DNA from: Amycolatopsis solani
GTDB taxonomy: Bacteria > Actinomycetota > Actinomycetes > Mycobacteriales > Pseudonocardiaceae
DNA length: 64,000 nt
Assembly: GCF_033441515.1 (NCBI RefSeq)
Contig: NZ_JAWQJT010000001.1
Span: forward strand, 2,604,001-2,668,000
Reading direction: 5' to 3'
Part shown: piece by piece, positions 24,604 through 34,716 of the stretch
How positions within the stretch are numbered: position 1 is the stretch's first letter
How the letters are laid out: every line of letters starts with the position of its first letter
The notes under the pieces: model-generated
Told to the model about the DNA's origin: nothing
Databases searched by the model: none
What the model saw: only the letters and a program-made list of their open reading frames with translations
Made by a program: the position numbers and the translations under genes

Positions 24604-24911
24604 CACGCGCCGCCGGTGGACGTGTTCAGGTCGTCGGCGACGCCGGTTTCGTACTTGTGGTACGCCGCGGCGGCTTCGCGGACCTTGCCGGACACCGCCG
24701 TCATTGCCGACACGGCGTCCTTCAACGCGTCGATCCCGTACTGCTCGACCGGGTCCAGCATCATCCGGAACGGCTGGCAGAGGATGCCGTACGCGTCCGT
24801 CGGCATGCTGACCTGGTTCGCCGCGTCGACGGCCTGCTGCAACCCGTCGCCGATGGCGTCGAGCTGGTGGGCGTGCGCGGTCAGGTCGGTGCTGAGTTCC
24901 ACATCCGTCAT
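24603..24911 (-). CDS. EspC-like (DUF2580) type VII secretion-associated protein
   Basis: A 102-residue helical protein. 'TDLTAHAHQLDAIGDGLQQA' opens, 'PTDAYGILCQPFRMMLDP' sits mid-protein, and 'LKDAVSAMTAVSGKVREAAA' with 'YHKYETGV' closes; this is the pattern of the EspC/DUF2580 family, helical-hairpin partners of type VII substrates. ATG 24911 is preceded by GAGGGGGAACCG; an in-frame ATG at 24956 would start inside the preceding gene. Its stop overlaps the toxin start. The C-terminal 'YETGVADD' is compatible with a YxxxD/E secretion signal (Y-E-T-G-V-A-D is one residue longer than canonical). The probable role is as co-exported partner of the toxin's N-terminal domain. Confidence 0.82.
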   Translation of the reverse strand: MTDVELSTDLTAHAHQLDAIGDGLQQAVDAANQVSMPTDAYGILCQPFRMMLDPVEQYGIDALKDAVSAMTAVSGKVREAAAAYHKYETGVADDLNTSTGGA

Positions 24912-24921
24912 CGGTTCCCCC

Positions 24922-25467
24922 TCAGGAAAGGATCGGTCCGCCGAAGTCGTCGTCATCGTCGTCCACCGGACGACGGCGCCGCGGTGGCTGCGGCGGCGCG
25001 GGCGGCGGCGGGGTGCGTGGCGGCGCCGGTGGCTGTTCTTCCTCCGGCAGGAACCGGCGGACGCGGTCGGGTTCCGGGAACGCGGGTTCGGGCTCCGGCG
25101 GCGGCTCCGGGAAGGTGCTCTGCGCCTCGCGCACGATCTCGGCCGCGGCTTGGTCGGCGGTGCCGGTGGTCTCCGCCATGGCCTGCTGCAGCAGCTCCGG
25201 GATCCGCGCCTGCGCGCGCTGAACCAGCTGCATCACCTGCGCCGACACCTCGGCCATCCGCTTGCCCGCCGCGGTTTCGGCGATGACGAGGTTCTTCAGC
25301 AGCCCGCGCGAATCGATCGTCACCGTGACGGTGCCGTCCTTCGACCGCTCGGTGACCGACTGGCCCTGCACACGATCGGCCAGCGCCTGGTACCGCGCGG
25401 CGTTCTCCTCGAGCCGCTTGGTCCAGTTGTCGATCATCGCGTCGCTGGCGTCGATGCTGTCCGGCAT
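24922..25467 (-). CDS. YbaB/EbfC-family DNA-binding-like protein heading the toxin operon
   Basis: A 181-residue protein. Residues ~1-115 show the YbaB/EbfC hairpin: N-terminal helix 'IDNWTKRLEENAARYQALAD', strand pair 'SKDGTVTVTIDSRGLLKNLV', then a long helix 'AEVSAQVMQLVQRAQARIPE'. A Pro/Glu-rich linker and an acidic end 'RRRRPVDDDDDDFGGP' follow. YbaB-like proteins of this size are recurrent companions of EspC-like and WXG genes in actinobacteria. The ATG at 25467 has GAAGGGG upstream. The stop is ten bases before the EspC-like start. It may act as a chaperone or adaptor rather than a nucleoid protein; that is inference from context. Confidence 0.8.
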   Translation of the reverse strand: MPDSIDASDAMIDNWTKRLEENAARYQALADRVQGQSVTERSKDGTVTVTIDSRGLLKNLVIAETAAGKRMAEVSAQVMQLVQRAQARIPELLQQAMAETTGTADQAAAEIVREAQSTFPEPPPEPEPAFPEPDRVRRFLPEEEQPPAPPRTPPPPAPPQPPRRRRPVDDDDDDFGGPILS

Positions 25468-25534
25468 CCCGGCCCCTTCTCTCTGCTCCACCCCACTGAC
25501 GGATCCGGGCCGCCCCCGGTTCCCCGAATACGCC

Positions 25535-25578
25535 AAAGGCCACCATAGGGGACCCGCGGGTTCCCGATGGTGGCCTTT
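25535..25578 (-). terminator. Terminator of hppD
   Basis: A 12-bp stem AAAGGCCACCAT/ATGGTGGCCTTT with an inner GGGA/TCCC helix starts 13 bases beyond the hppD stop. It separates hppD from the toxin operon on the same strand. Confidence 0.8.
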
Positions 25579-25590
25579 CGCCGAGTTGTG

Positions 25591-27367
<1,777 letters not shown>

Positions 27368-27373
<6 letters not shown>

Positions 27374-27411
27374 GTGTTTAGTCGGGTTAGAACCCGACTA
27401 AACACTCACGA
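27368..27411. repeat. 44-base palindromic element (copy A), probable bidirectional terminator
   Basis: Two 21-base arms with loop AG, covering the stop of the Lrp gene and facing the convergent MBL gene. The outer arm TCGTGAGTGTTTA and the TT-AG-AA tip are identical to the element at 47531, but the six inner pairs differ (GTCGGG/CCCGAC here). Confidence 0.9.
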
Positions 27412-27430
27412 GACCCGCGCCGTGCCCGCC

Positions 27431-28243
27431 TCAGCGTCCGTCGATGACCTGGGCCAGGTAGCGCTTCGCCGAGCGCTGGACGACCTCGAACCCGTCGGTC
27501 CGCACGATCGCGTCCCACCAGGCGCCGTAGATCGCCTCGAACCGGTACCCCGCCAGCAGTTCCGCCGCCCGGCGCACGATGTGCGGGCGCTCCGGCACGA
27601 GGTTCGGGTAGCTGTACATGAACCCGACGTGCGTCCGGTCCGGGATCACCTGCACGATGTCGCCGGACAGCAGCGCGCCCTGCCCGTCCTCGCCGTCCGG
27701 CCAGTGCAGGACCGTGCCGCCGGTGAAGTGCACGCCCAGGTTGATCAGGCGCAGGTCGTCGGCCACGTCGAGGGTGGTGCCGGACCACAGCTTGACCGCC
27801 GGGTCGGGCCTGCCGATCCACTCCTGGTCGCCTTCGTGCAGGTAGATCGGGACGTCGAACGCGTGCGCCCACTCGACCATCGTCGTGTAGTAGTGCGGGT
27901 GGCTGATCGCGATGCCGGTGATCCCGCCCAGGTCGCGGACCTGCGCCACCAGCGCGTCGTCGAGGTACGCCGCGCAGTCCCAGAGGAAGTTGCCGGAGCG
28001 CGCCTGGACGAGCAGCGCGCGTTCGCCGATCGCGAAGCCGGGGTTCGAGCCGACGCCGACGATGCCGGGGCCCTGCTCTTCGATCCGCGGCGTGTACGTG
28101 CCGCTCTCGCGCAGCGAAGCCAGGTTCGTCCACTGCTGCCCGGACTGCGGGACGTACTGGCGCTCGTCCTCGCAGACCGGGCAGTCGTCACGGGCGGTGG
28201 CGTACTGCATGCCGCACGCTCGGCAGATCGGTTCGGTGCTCAC
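27431..28243 (-). CDS. MBL-fold protein with N-terminal zinc ribbon
   Basis: A 270-residue protein from the GTG at 28243, with GGGAGGA upstream. The N-terminus is a zinc-ribbon knuckle pair, Cys7-x2-Cys10 and Cys21-x2-Cys24. A metallo-beta-lactamase-like fold follows, but the usual HxHxDH reads 'SHPHYYTTM', keeping two histidines and lacking the Asp. Later metal motifs 'LINLGVHFTGGTVLHW' (His) and 'LLSGDIVQVI' (Asp) are present. A partial metal site or altered chemistry is likely. It is downstream of greA on the same strand. The ribosome site is enclosed in a hairpin (28249-28280). The substrate is unknown. Confidence 0.83.
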   Translation of the reverse strand: MSTEPICRACGMQYATARDDCPVCEDERQYVPQSGQQWTNLASLRESGTYTPRIEEQGPGIVGVGSNPGFAIGERALLVQARSGNFLWDCAAYLDDALVAQVRDLGGITGIAISHPHYYTTMVEWAHAFDVPIYLHEGDQEWIGRPDPAVKLWSGTTLDVADDLRLINLGVHFTGGTVLHWPDGEDGQGALLSGDIVQVIPDRTHVGFMYSYPNLVPERPHIVRRAAELLAGYRFEAIYGAWWDAIVRTDGFEVVQRSAKRYLAQVIDGR

Positions 28244-28248
28244 GACTG

Positions 28249-28280
28249 TGTCCTCCCAGAATGTGGATCCTGGGAGGACA
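28249..28280 (-). promoter_or_regulatory. Hairpin that encloses the ribosome-binding site of the MBL gene
   Basis: 11-base perfect arms (TGTCCTCCCAG and CTGGGAGGACA) have a ten-base loop. On the minus strand the 3' arm contains GGGAGGA, the ribosome site for GTG 28243, and the 5' arm is its exact complement. It starts 13 bases after the greA stop and has no U-run. Confidence 0.55.
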
Positions 28281-28292
28281 ACCTAGCCGCGC

Positions 28293-28787
28293 TTACTTCG
28301 CGTCGGTGTAGGGAACCGCCTTGACGAGGGTGACCTTCTGCAGCTTGCCGTTGGGCAGCTCGTACTCGCGGGACTCGCCCTCCTTGGCGCCGAGCAGGGC
28401 CTTGCCCAGCGGCGACTCCGGGGAGTACACGTCGAGTTCGCCCTCGGCGCCTTCTTCGCGGGTGGCGAGGAGGAACTTCTCGTCCTCGTCGTCACCTTCG
28501 TAGCGGACGGTGAGGACCTTGCCGGGGCCGGCGGTGCCGTCGTTCGCGGGCGCTTCGCCGACCTTGGCCGAGCGCAGCAGCTCCTGCAGGTGCCGGATGC
28601 GCGCCTCGGCCTGGCCCTGTTCTTCACGGGCGGCGTGGTAGCCGCCGTTCTCCTTGAGGTCGCCCTCTTCGCGGCTGTCGTTGATGCGCGCGGCGATGAC
28701 CGGCCGATTCTCGATCATTTCGTCGAGCTCGTGCTTGAGCCGGTCGTAGGCATCCTGGGTCAGCCAGGTCACCTTGGTGTCGCTCAC
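28293..28787 (-). CDS. greA: Transcription elongation factor GreA
   Basis: A 164-residue secretion-channel factor that stimulates cleavage of backtracked RNA by RNA polymerase. The N-terminal coiled coil includes '[20 protein letters not shown]' and the acidic tip '[20 protein letters not shown]', with D and E at the hairpin tip. The C-terminal FKBP-like domain contains '[19 protein letters not shown]'. GTG 28787 gives 164 residues, the mycobacterial length, with GGAG nine bases upstream; the in-frame ATG at 28796 is too close to that site. The position next to the DUF4307 gene and mca matches M. tuberculosis (Rv1080c-Rv1082). Confidence 0.96.
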   Translation of the reverse strand: MSDTKVTWLTQDAYDRLKHELDEMIENRPVIAARINDSREEGDLKENGGYHAAREEQGQAEARIRHLQELLRSAKVGEAPANDGTAGPGKVLTVRYEGDDEDEKFLLATREEGAEGELDVYSPESPLGKALLGAKEGESREYELPNGKLQKVTLVKAVPYTDAK

Positions 28788-28875
28788 GGTCACCATCTCC
28801 TCGTCGGGCCTGCCAGGCTTGCGTGTTCAAGCCGGCCCACACGGGCGTAGTTGCCCGCGTGGCTGAGATAAAGGA

Positions 28876-28901
28876 AAAACACGGCCCGTCGCGGGCCGTG
28901 C
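28876..28901 (-). terminator. Intrinsic terminator of the DUF4307 gene
   Basis: On the minus strand a 9-bp stem CACGGCCCG/CGGGCCGTG with a three-base loop is followed by five U (AAAAA at 28876-28880). It sits 90 bases past the stop at 28992 and upstream of greA. Confidence 0.85.
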
Positions 28902-28991
28902 TGAGGGGTCAGACTATCACGGCGCGACAGGTCGACGCCCGTCAATTCCGCTGGCCCCGGGCGTTGGGCGCGCGGTTCACCCCGTTGGCCG

Positions 28992-29435
28992 CTATGGGGT
29001 TGACAGATAGCGTGGTATGTCGTACGAGCAGCCGAAGACGTCGGCGGTCACCGGTACCCCGATGCTCTTGATCGTCGTGCTCATCCTGCTGTACTTCGCG
29101 CCGGCGGGAACCAGGAGCTCCTTGCGGCCGCTCTCGGCGCCGGTCTTGTCGCGGGCGCGCACGATGCAGACGCCCGGCTTGCTGTTGTCGTCCCGCGTCA
29201 CGTTGATGGTGATTTCCATCGCGTTGCCCGGTTTCGCGCTGAACGCGACGCGCTCGGCGTCGATCGGCGCGGCACCGAGGTTGACGTACGCGACCCAGGT
29301 GATCACGCCGCTGACCAGCAGGGCGATGGCCAGGAAGAGCCACCGGCGCCAGCGCCGGGACGGCTTCGCGCCGCGGCTGCCGTACCGGCCTTCGGGCAGC
29401 ACGGGGGCTGCCGTTTTCGCCGGTCCGCTCGCCAA
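28992..29435 (-). CDS. DUF4307 membrane protein
   Basis: A 147-residue protein. TTG 29435 is the likely start, with AGGAGG nine bases before it. A basic cytoplasmic N-terminus ('[16 protein letters not shown]') leads to one membrane helix ('[19 protein letters not shown]', ~34-54). A ~95-residue exported beta-rich domain has two cysteines ('[11 protein letters not shown]', '[11 protein letters not shown]'). This matches actinobacterial DUF4307, and the orthologue Rv1081c lies between greA and mca in M. tuberculosis, as here. No biochemical role is established. It is divergent from mca. Confidence 0.88.
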   Translation of the reverse strand: MASGPAKTAAPVLPEGRYGSRGAKPSRRWRRWLFLAIALLVSGVITWVAYVNLGAAPIDAERVAFSAKPGNAMEITINVTRDDNSKPGVCIVRARDKTGAESGRKELLVPAGAKYSRMSTTIKSIGVPVTADVFGCSYDIPRYLSTP

Positions 29436-29571
29436 CGCGGGGCCTCCTGCTCGTTCTTGTCGTACCCGCGGGGACAATGGTGGGGCGGGTACGGCTTCGA
29501 GTATCCGCCCGCTGGGTGGGCGGCCCGCAGGTGGGTCGCGGAATACAGGTAGAGAAGGAGCCGTTCGCAGC

Positions 29572-30477
29572 ATGGTGGACCCGCTGACGAAGACCCCGAA
29601 GCCGCGCTTGCGCCTGATGGCCGTGCACGCGCACCCCGACGACGAGTCGAGCAAGGGCGCCGCCACGATGGCGCGCTACGCCGCCGAAGGCCACGAGGTG
29701 CTGGTCGTCACCTGCACCGGTGGCGAAGCCGGCAGCATCTTGAACCCGGCCATGGACCGCCCCGAAGTGCTGGCGAACATGGCCGAGATCCGCCGCGAGG
29801 AGATGGCCCGCGCGGCCAAGATCCTCGGCGTGAGCCAGCGCTGGCTCGGCTTCGTCGACTCGGGCCTGCCCGAGGGCGACCCGATGCCGCCGGTGCCGGA
29901 GGGGTCGTTCGCCGTCGTGCCGCTGGAGGAGTCGACCGAGGCGCTGGTCCGCGTGATCCGGGAGTTCCGCCCGCACGTCATCACGACGTACGACGAGAAC
30001 GGCGGCTACCCGCACCCCGACCACATCCGCACCCACGAGGTGTCGATGGCGGCGTGGGACGCGGCCCCGGACCCCGCTCGCTTCCCCGACGCCGGTGAGC
30101 CGTGGCAGCCGCTGAAGCTGTACTACGGGCACGGCTTCTCGCGGGCCCGGATGACGCTCTTCGACGAGGCGCTGAAGGCGGCCGGGCTCGAGTCGCCGTA
30201 CACCGAGTGGCTGGCGAAGTGGGACCCGGAGCGGGCCGATGTCATGGAGCGGGTGACGACCCGCGTCGAGTGCGGTGAATACTTCGAGGTGCGGGACGAG
30301 GCGCTCAAGGCGCACGCCACGCAGATCGACCCCACCAGCCGCTGGTTCGCAGTACCGCTGGAGATGCAGCGCGAGGTCTGGCCGACCGAGGAGTACGAGC
30401 TGGTCAAGTCGCTGGTGGACAGCACGTTGCCGGAGGACGACCTGTTCGCCGGTATCGAGGAGAAGGTGAGTACATGA
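29572..30477 (+). CDS. mca: Mycothiol S-conjugate amidase
   Basis: A 301-residue zinc amidase that cleaves mycothiol-toxin conjugates to a mercapturate and GlcN-Ins, a detoxification step specific to actinobacteria. The LmbE/PIG-L metal motif is 'VHAHPDDES' (His21, Asp24) with the second motif '[11 protein letters not shown]' (His148/His151). '[19 protein letters not shown]' and '[10 protein letters not shown]' are typical of Mca and MshB. The order greA-DUF4307-mca and the next small gene favour Mca over MshB. GAAGGAG lies 11 bases before ATG 29572. The stop overlaps the following start as ATGA. Confidence 0.95.
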   Translation: MVDPLTKTPKPRLRLMAVHAHPDDESSKGAATMARYAAEGHEVLVVTCTGGEAGSILNPAMDRPEVLANMAEIRREEMARAAKILGVSQRWLGFVDSGLPEGDPMPPVPEGSFAVVPLEESTEALVRVIREFRPHVITTYDENGGYPHPDHIRTHEVSMAAWDAAPDPARFPDAGEPWQPLKLYYGHGFSRARMTLFDEALKAAGLESPYTEWLAKWDPERADVMERVTTRVECGEYFEVRDEALKAHATQIDPTSRWFAVPLEMQREVWPTEEYELVKSLVDSTLPEDDLFAGIEEKVST

Positions 30478-30800
30478 GTCTGACGCTGCCGGCCGGCGTG
30501 GCGCTTCCGGTGACCGCGTCGGCCCTGGTCCTGACGCAGCAGCCGGGCAACGGCGACAACGGCGGGCAGGGGGAGGACTTCGGCAAGTCGTCCCCGGTCG
30601 GCTTCCTGGTGCTGATCCTGTTCCTCGTGGCGGTGGCCTTCCTGGTCCGCTCGATGACGAAGCACCTGAAGCGAGTCCCGGCGAGCTTCGACGACCCGCC
30701 GGCCGAGGCCGCGCCGGCGCCGCCCGAGGCGAAGGCCGAGCAGCCGGAGGCGGCCGAGAAGCCCGCGAAGGACTCCCCGGCCACCAAGGCCGACAGCTAG
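30474..30800 (+). CDS. Small single-pass membrane protein co-translated with mca
   Basis: A 108-residue protein whose ATG overlaps the mca stop (ATGA), indicating coupled translation. The N-terminus '[20 protein letters not shown]' is mildly hydrophobic. The main helix is '[19 protein letters not shown]' (~43-62), followed by 'TKHLKRV' and an Ala/Pro/Glu/Lys-rich tail. The orthologous position in M. tuberculosis is Rv1083. No function is known; the fixed coupling to mca suggests a related envelope role. The last four bases overlap the end of the convergent pnkp gene. Confidence 0.8.
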   Translation: MSLTLPAGVALPVTASALVLTQQPGNGDNGGQGEDFGKSSPVGFLVLILFLVAVAFLVRSMTKHLKRVPASFDDPPAEAAPAPPEAKAEQPEAAEKPAKDSPATKADS

Positions 30801-33286
30801 AGCCGCGGGTCCACCGGGTCCGACTCCAGGGCGAGCACCGCGAACACGCATTCGTGGACTCGCCAGAGCGGCTCGCCCCGCGCGGTGCGCTCCAGCGCCT
30901 CCAGCCCGAGCGCGTACTCGCGCAGCGCCAGCGTCCGCTTCCGGTTCAGCCCGCGCTTGCGCAGCCGCTCCAGGTTCGGCGGCAGCGTGTAGTCCGGCCC
31001 GTAGACGATCCGCAGGTACTCGCGCCCGCGCACCTTCACGCCGGGCTGGACGAGGCCGCGCGGGCCCCGCGTCAGGTTGGCCGCGGGCTTGACGACCATG
31101 CCTTCGCCGCCGCCGGCGGTCAGTTCCTCCCACCACGAGACGCCCCGGGCGACCGACGCGGGGTCCAGCAGGTCCACCTCGAGCGTCCGGGTCGGCTGGA
31201 ACCGCGGTCCGGCCAGCCGCTCCAGCATCGACAGGTGCCACGCGTGCGGCCGGTCGTGGTAGGCCGCCCCTTCGGACGCCAGCAGCTGGAACGGCGCCAG
31301 CCGGACGCCCTCCAGGCCCTGAGTCGGCCAGCAGTAGCGCCGGTACGCCGTCCGGTAGGCGTCCACTGTGGACGACCGGGCCGCCGTCCGCGCCAGCAGG
31401 TCCGAGACGTCGATGCCGCGCGCGGCCGCCGTGGTCAACGCCGAAACGGCCGCCGGCAGCACGGCTTGGGCGGCCGCGCCCACCGACGCGTACTGCTCCG
31501 AGATGAGCGAGCCCGCCTTCGCGCTCCACGGCAGCAGCTCGGCGTCGAGCAGCAGCCAGCCGGTGTCCAGCTCCCGGAACAGCTCGGCCGCGGCGGAGCG
31601 CACGTCCGCCAGCAGCTCGCGGTTCTGCGCGGCCGGGAAGAACGGCCGCCCGGTGCGCGTGTACACCGCGCCCCCGCCCTCGATGCCGAACCGCCGGGCC
31701 GCGACGCCGTCCTGGCAGACCAGGACGACCGCCCGCGACCCCATGTGCTTCTCTTCGCACAGCACCGACTGCACGCCCGCCGCGCGGTACTCGGCGAAAG
31801 CCTCGTCCGGGTGCTCCAAGTGGTCGGGGCGCGCCGACGTCGCACACGGCGCCATCGTCGGCGGCAGGTACGCCAGCCACCGCGGGTCGACCGCGAACCG
31901 GCTCATCACCTCCAGCGCCGCCGCCGACTGCTCCGCCGAGACGCCGACCCGGCCGTGGTGCGCGGTCTGCACGACCCGCTTCCCGGTGACGTCGGCCAGC
32001 TCCAGCACCGCGGGTTCGCGCCCGGCCGGCGGCCGCGAAGCGTCGAGCGGCCGGGCCGGCTCGTACCAGACCCGGTGCGCCTTCACCGAGACGACCTGGC
32101 GCTCCGGGTAGCGCAGCGCCGTCAGCTTCCCGCCGAAGACGCACCCGGTGTCCAGGCACATCGTGTTGTTGACCCACTCCGGCTCGAGCGTCGGCGTGTG
32201 GCCGTACAGAACCATCGCGGACCCGCGGTAGTCGCGTGCCCACGGCAGCCGCACAGGCAAGCCGTACTCGTCGGTCTCGCCGGTCGTGTCGCCGTAGAGC
32301 GCCATGCTGCGCACCCGGCCGGACGCGCGCCCGTGGTAGCGCTCGGGCAGCCCGGCGTGCGCGACGACGAGGTCACCGCCGTCGAGGACGTAGTGCGCGA
32401 TCAGCCCGTCGCAGAACTCGTGCGCCTGCCGCCGGAACTCCTCGCTCTCCTCGGCGAGCTGCGCCAGCGACTCCGCGAGCCCGTGCGCGGCGTTGACCTT
32501 GCGCCCGTGCAGCGCGCGCACCAGCTTCTGCTCGTGGTTCCCGCAGACGACCAGCGCGGTCCCGGCCGCGGCCATCCCCATCACCCGCCGCAGCACGCCG
32601 GGGGTGTCCGGGCCGCGGTCGACGAGGTCGCCGACGAACACCGCCGTCCGCCCGTCCGGGTGGACGCCGTCGACGTACCCCAGCTCGGCCAGCAGCTCCT
32701 CCAGTTCGGCCGCGCAGCCGTGGACGTCGCCGATCACGTCGAAGGGCCCGGTCAGCTCACGCTTGTCGTTGCGCAGCGGCTCGACGACGAGCTCCGCCTC
32801 GGCCACCTCGGCTTCCGACCGCAGCACGTGCACGCGCCGGAAACCCTCGCGCTCCAACGACTTCAGCGACCGCTGCAGCTCGCCGCGCTGCCGCCGGACC
32901 ACGTGGTCGCCGAATTCGCGATCGGGCCGTGAAGCGTTGCGCGTGACGCAGACGCCGAGCGGCAGGTCGAGCACGATCGCCACGGGCAGCACGTCGTGCT
33001 CCTTCGCGAGCTTCACCAGGCTCGCCCGGGAAGCGCGCTGGACGTTCGTCGCGTCGATGACGGTCGTCCGCCCGGCCGCGAGCCGCTTCCCCGCGACGTA
33101 GTGCAGCGCGTCGAAGGCGTCGGGGGACGCGGCCTGGTCGTTCTCGTCGTCGGCGACGAGGCCGCGGAAGAAGTCGCTGGAGAGCACCTGCGTCGGCGCG
33201 AAGTGCGTGCGCGCGAACGTGGACTTGCCGGAGCCGGAAGCGCCGACGAGCACGACGAGCGCCATGTCGGGGACGGTCAGCTTCAC
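30797..33286 (-). CDS. pnkp: Polynucleotide kinase-phosphatase-ligase (bacterial Pnkp)
   Basis: An 829-residue three-domain RNA end-healing and sealing enzyme. The kinase domain has P-loop '[10 protein letters not shown]' (15-23). The central metallophosphoesterase has 'IGDVHGC' (~186), '[14 protein letters not shown]' and 'CGNHEQK'. The C-terminal adenylyltransferase has the nucleotidyl lysine in '[13 protein letters not shown]' (Lys513), then '[18 protein letters not shown]' and 'EGMVVKP'. Length and order match Clostridium thermocellum Pnkp. GTG 33286 has GAGGAGG upstream and overlaps the hen1 stop (GTGA). Pnkp needs Hen1 to repair ribotoxin-cleaved tRNA, and the adjacency supports that role. 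Confidence 0.95.
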   Translation of the reverse strand: MKLTVPDMALVVLVGASGSGKSTFARTHFAPTQVLSSDFFRGLVADDENDQAASPDAFDALHYVAGKRLAAGRTTVIDATNVQRASRASLVKLAKEHDVLPVAIVLDLPLGVCVTRNASRPDREFGDHVVRRQRGELQRSLKSLEREGFRRVHVLRSEAEVAEAELVVEPLRNDKRELTGPFDVIGDVHGCAAELEELLAELGYVDGVHPDGRTAVFVGDLVDRGPDTPGVLRRVMGMAAAGTALVVCGNHEQKLVRALHGRKVNAAHGLAESLAQLAEESEEFRRQAHEFCDGLIAHYVLDGGDLVVAHAGLPERYHGRASGRVRSMALYGDTTGETDEYGLPVRLPWARDYRGSAMVLYGHTPTLEPEWVNNTMCLDTGCVFGGKLTALRYPERQVVSVKAHRVWYEPARPLDASRPPAGREPAVLELADVTGKRVVQTAHHGRVGVSAEQSAAALEVMSRFAVDPRWLAYLPPTMAPCATSARPDHLEHPDEAFAEYRAAGVQSVLCEEKHMGSRAVVLVCQDGVAARRFGIEGGGAVYTRTGRPFFPAAQNRELLADVRSAAAELFRELDTGWLLLDAELLPWSAKAGSLISEQYASVGAAAQAVLPAAVSALTTAAARGIDVSDLLARTAARSSTVDAYRTAYRRYCWPTQGLEGVRLAPFQLLASEGAAYHDRPHAWHLSMLERLAGPRFQPTRTLEVDLLDPASVARGVSWWEELTAGGGEGMVVKPAANLTRGPRGLVQPGVKVRGREYLRIVYGPDYTLPPNLERLRKRGLNRKRTLALREYALGLEALERTARGEPLWRVHECVFAVLALESDPVDPRL

Positions 33287-34650
33287 GCGGCCACCTCCTC
33301 GGTCGTCGAAAAGACCGCCAGCTGGGTCGGCGGTCCCGATTCCTGGTCCACCGGTCCGATCGGCAGGAACCGGACGTCGTAGCCGCGCCGGGTCGCGACG
33401 CCGTCCGCCCAGGCGCGGAACTCGGCTCGCGTCCATTCGAACCGGTGGTCGGCGTGCCGGAAATGCCCCATCGGCAGGAACTCGAACAGCCGGTTGTACT
33501 CCGCGTTGGGCGTCGTGACGATCACCGTGCGCGGCGCCGCGACCCCGAACACCGCGTGCTCCAGCGCCGGCAGCCGGTCTTCGTCGACGTGTTCGACGAC
33601 CTCCATCAGCACGGCGGCGTCGTACCCGGCCAGCGCCGGGTCGGCGTAGGTGAGCGCGGACTGCCGCAGCGTGACCCGGGTGTAGCCGCCCAGCCGCTTC
33701 TCGGCGATGGCGAGCGCGCTCGCGGAGACGTCGACGCCGACGATGTCGACGAAGGAACGCTCCTTCTCGAGCACGCGCAGCAGCGCGCCGGAGCCGCAGC
33801 CGAGGTCGAGCACGCGCCGGGCGCCCGCGGCCCGCAGCGCGGCGAGCACGCTGCCGTGGCGCTGCGACGCGAGGCTTTCCGGCTGGTCCGGCAGCTCGGT
33901 GACCAGTGCCTCGGCCTCCGCCGGGACGTCGCCGGCGTCGGCCAGCCGCGAAAGCGCGTAGTCCACCACCGGGCGGCGCCGCTCGAGGTAGCGGTTCGCG
34001 ATGAGCTCCCGCTCGGGGTGCGCGGCGAGCCAGCCCTCGCCGGCGCGCAGCAGCTTGTCGGCCTCGTCCTGGCCGACCCAGTAGTGCTTGTCGCCGTCGA
34101 GCGCGGGCAGCAGCACGTAGAGGTGCCGCAGCGCGTCGCCGACGCGGTGGGTGCCGGTCAGCGTCAGGTCGACATAGCGGCTTTCGCCCCACTCGGGGAC
34201 CTGCGGATCGAGCGGGATGGGCGTGGCCGAAACGCGCCAGCCGAGCGGCTCGAAGAGCTTGTGCACGGCCTCGGCCCCGCCACGCGCGGTCAGCGACGGC
34301 ACGCGGACCTCGAGGTCGAAGAGCTCGTCGACGAGTTCCGGGCGCGCGGCGCAGCGGCCCGCCAGCGCCGTCGTGAACGCCGCCCGCAGCGCGACCGCGA
34401 GGTACGAGCCGCCGGCGTAGGGCCGGTCGTTGACGTACTGGGTCAGCGCCGTCCCGCCGCCGCGGACGAGCCCGACCGGGTCGATTTCGACGAACAGCGC
34501 GGCCGTGCAGCGCTCCGGCCCGGCCTCCGGGTAGAAGACGTGCGCGGTACCGGCCGACAACGCGACCGTCTGCGCCTTCGCCGGGTGCTTGTGGAGCAGG
34601 AAACCCAAGTCGGTGGCCGGGTTCCGGGTCGTCGTGATGGTCAGCAGCAC
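33283..34650 (-). CDS. hen1: RNA 3'-terminal ribose 2'-O-methyltransferase Hen1
   Basis: A 455-residue protein. The N-terminal half (~1-245, '[20 protein letters not shown]' start, '[20 protein letters not shown]') is the Hen1 ligase-activating domain. The C-terminal half is a SAM methyltransferase with motif I '[13 protein letters not shown]' and the Hen1 metal site 'EVVEHVDE' (Glu350, Glu353, His354) plus '[11 protein letters not shown]'. It methylates the 3'-terminal 2'-OH before Pnkp seals, which protects the repaired RNA. GTG 34650 opens without a ribosome site; CACACT a few bases upstream could be a -10 of a leaderless message. The two genes form an operon inserted between the mca unit and the DUF255 gene. 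Confidence 0.95.
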   Translation of the reverse strand: MLLTITTTRNPATDLGFLLHKHPAKAQTVALSAGTAHVFYPEAGPERCTAALFVEIDPVGLVRGGGTALTQYVNDRPYAGGSYLAVALRAAFTTALAGRCAARPELVDELFDLEVRVPSLTARGGAEAVHKLFEPLGWRVSATPIPLDPQVPEWGESRYVDLTLTGTHRVGDALRHLYVLLPALDGDKHYWVGQDEADKLLRAGEGWLAAHPERELIANRYLERRRPVVDYALSRLADAGDVPAEAEALVTELPDQPESLASQRHGSVLAALRAAGARRVLDLGCGSGALLRVLEKERSFVDIVGVDVSASALAIAEKRLGGYTRVTLRQSALTYADPALAGYDAAVLMEVVEHVDEDRLPALEHAVFGVAAPRTVIVTTPNAEYNRLFEFLPMGHFRHADHRFEWTRAEFRAWADGVATRRGYDVRFLPIGPVDQESGPPTQLAVFSTTEEVAA

Positions 34651-34716
34651 CCGTCCAGTGTGGCGGAGCGGCCGGTGCGCGCGCGTGCGTTTTTCGCCGG
34701 GTGCGACCCTGAAGGC

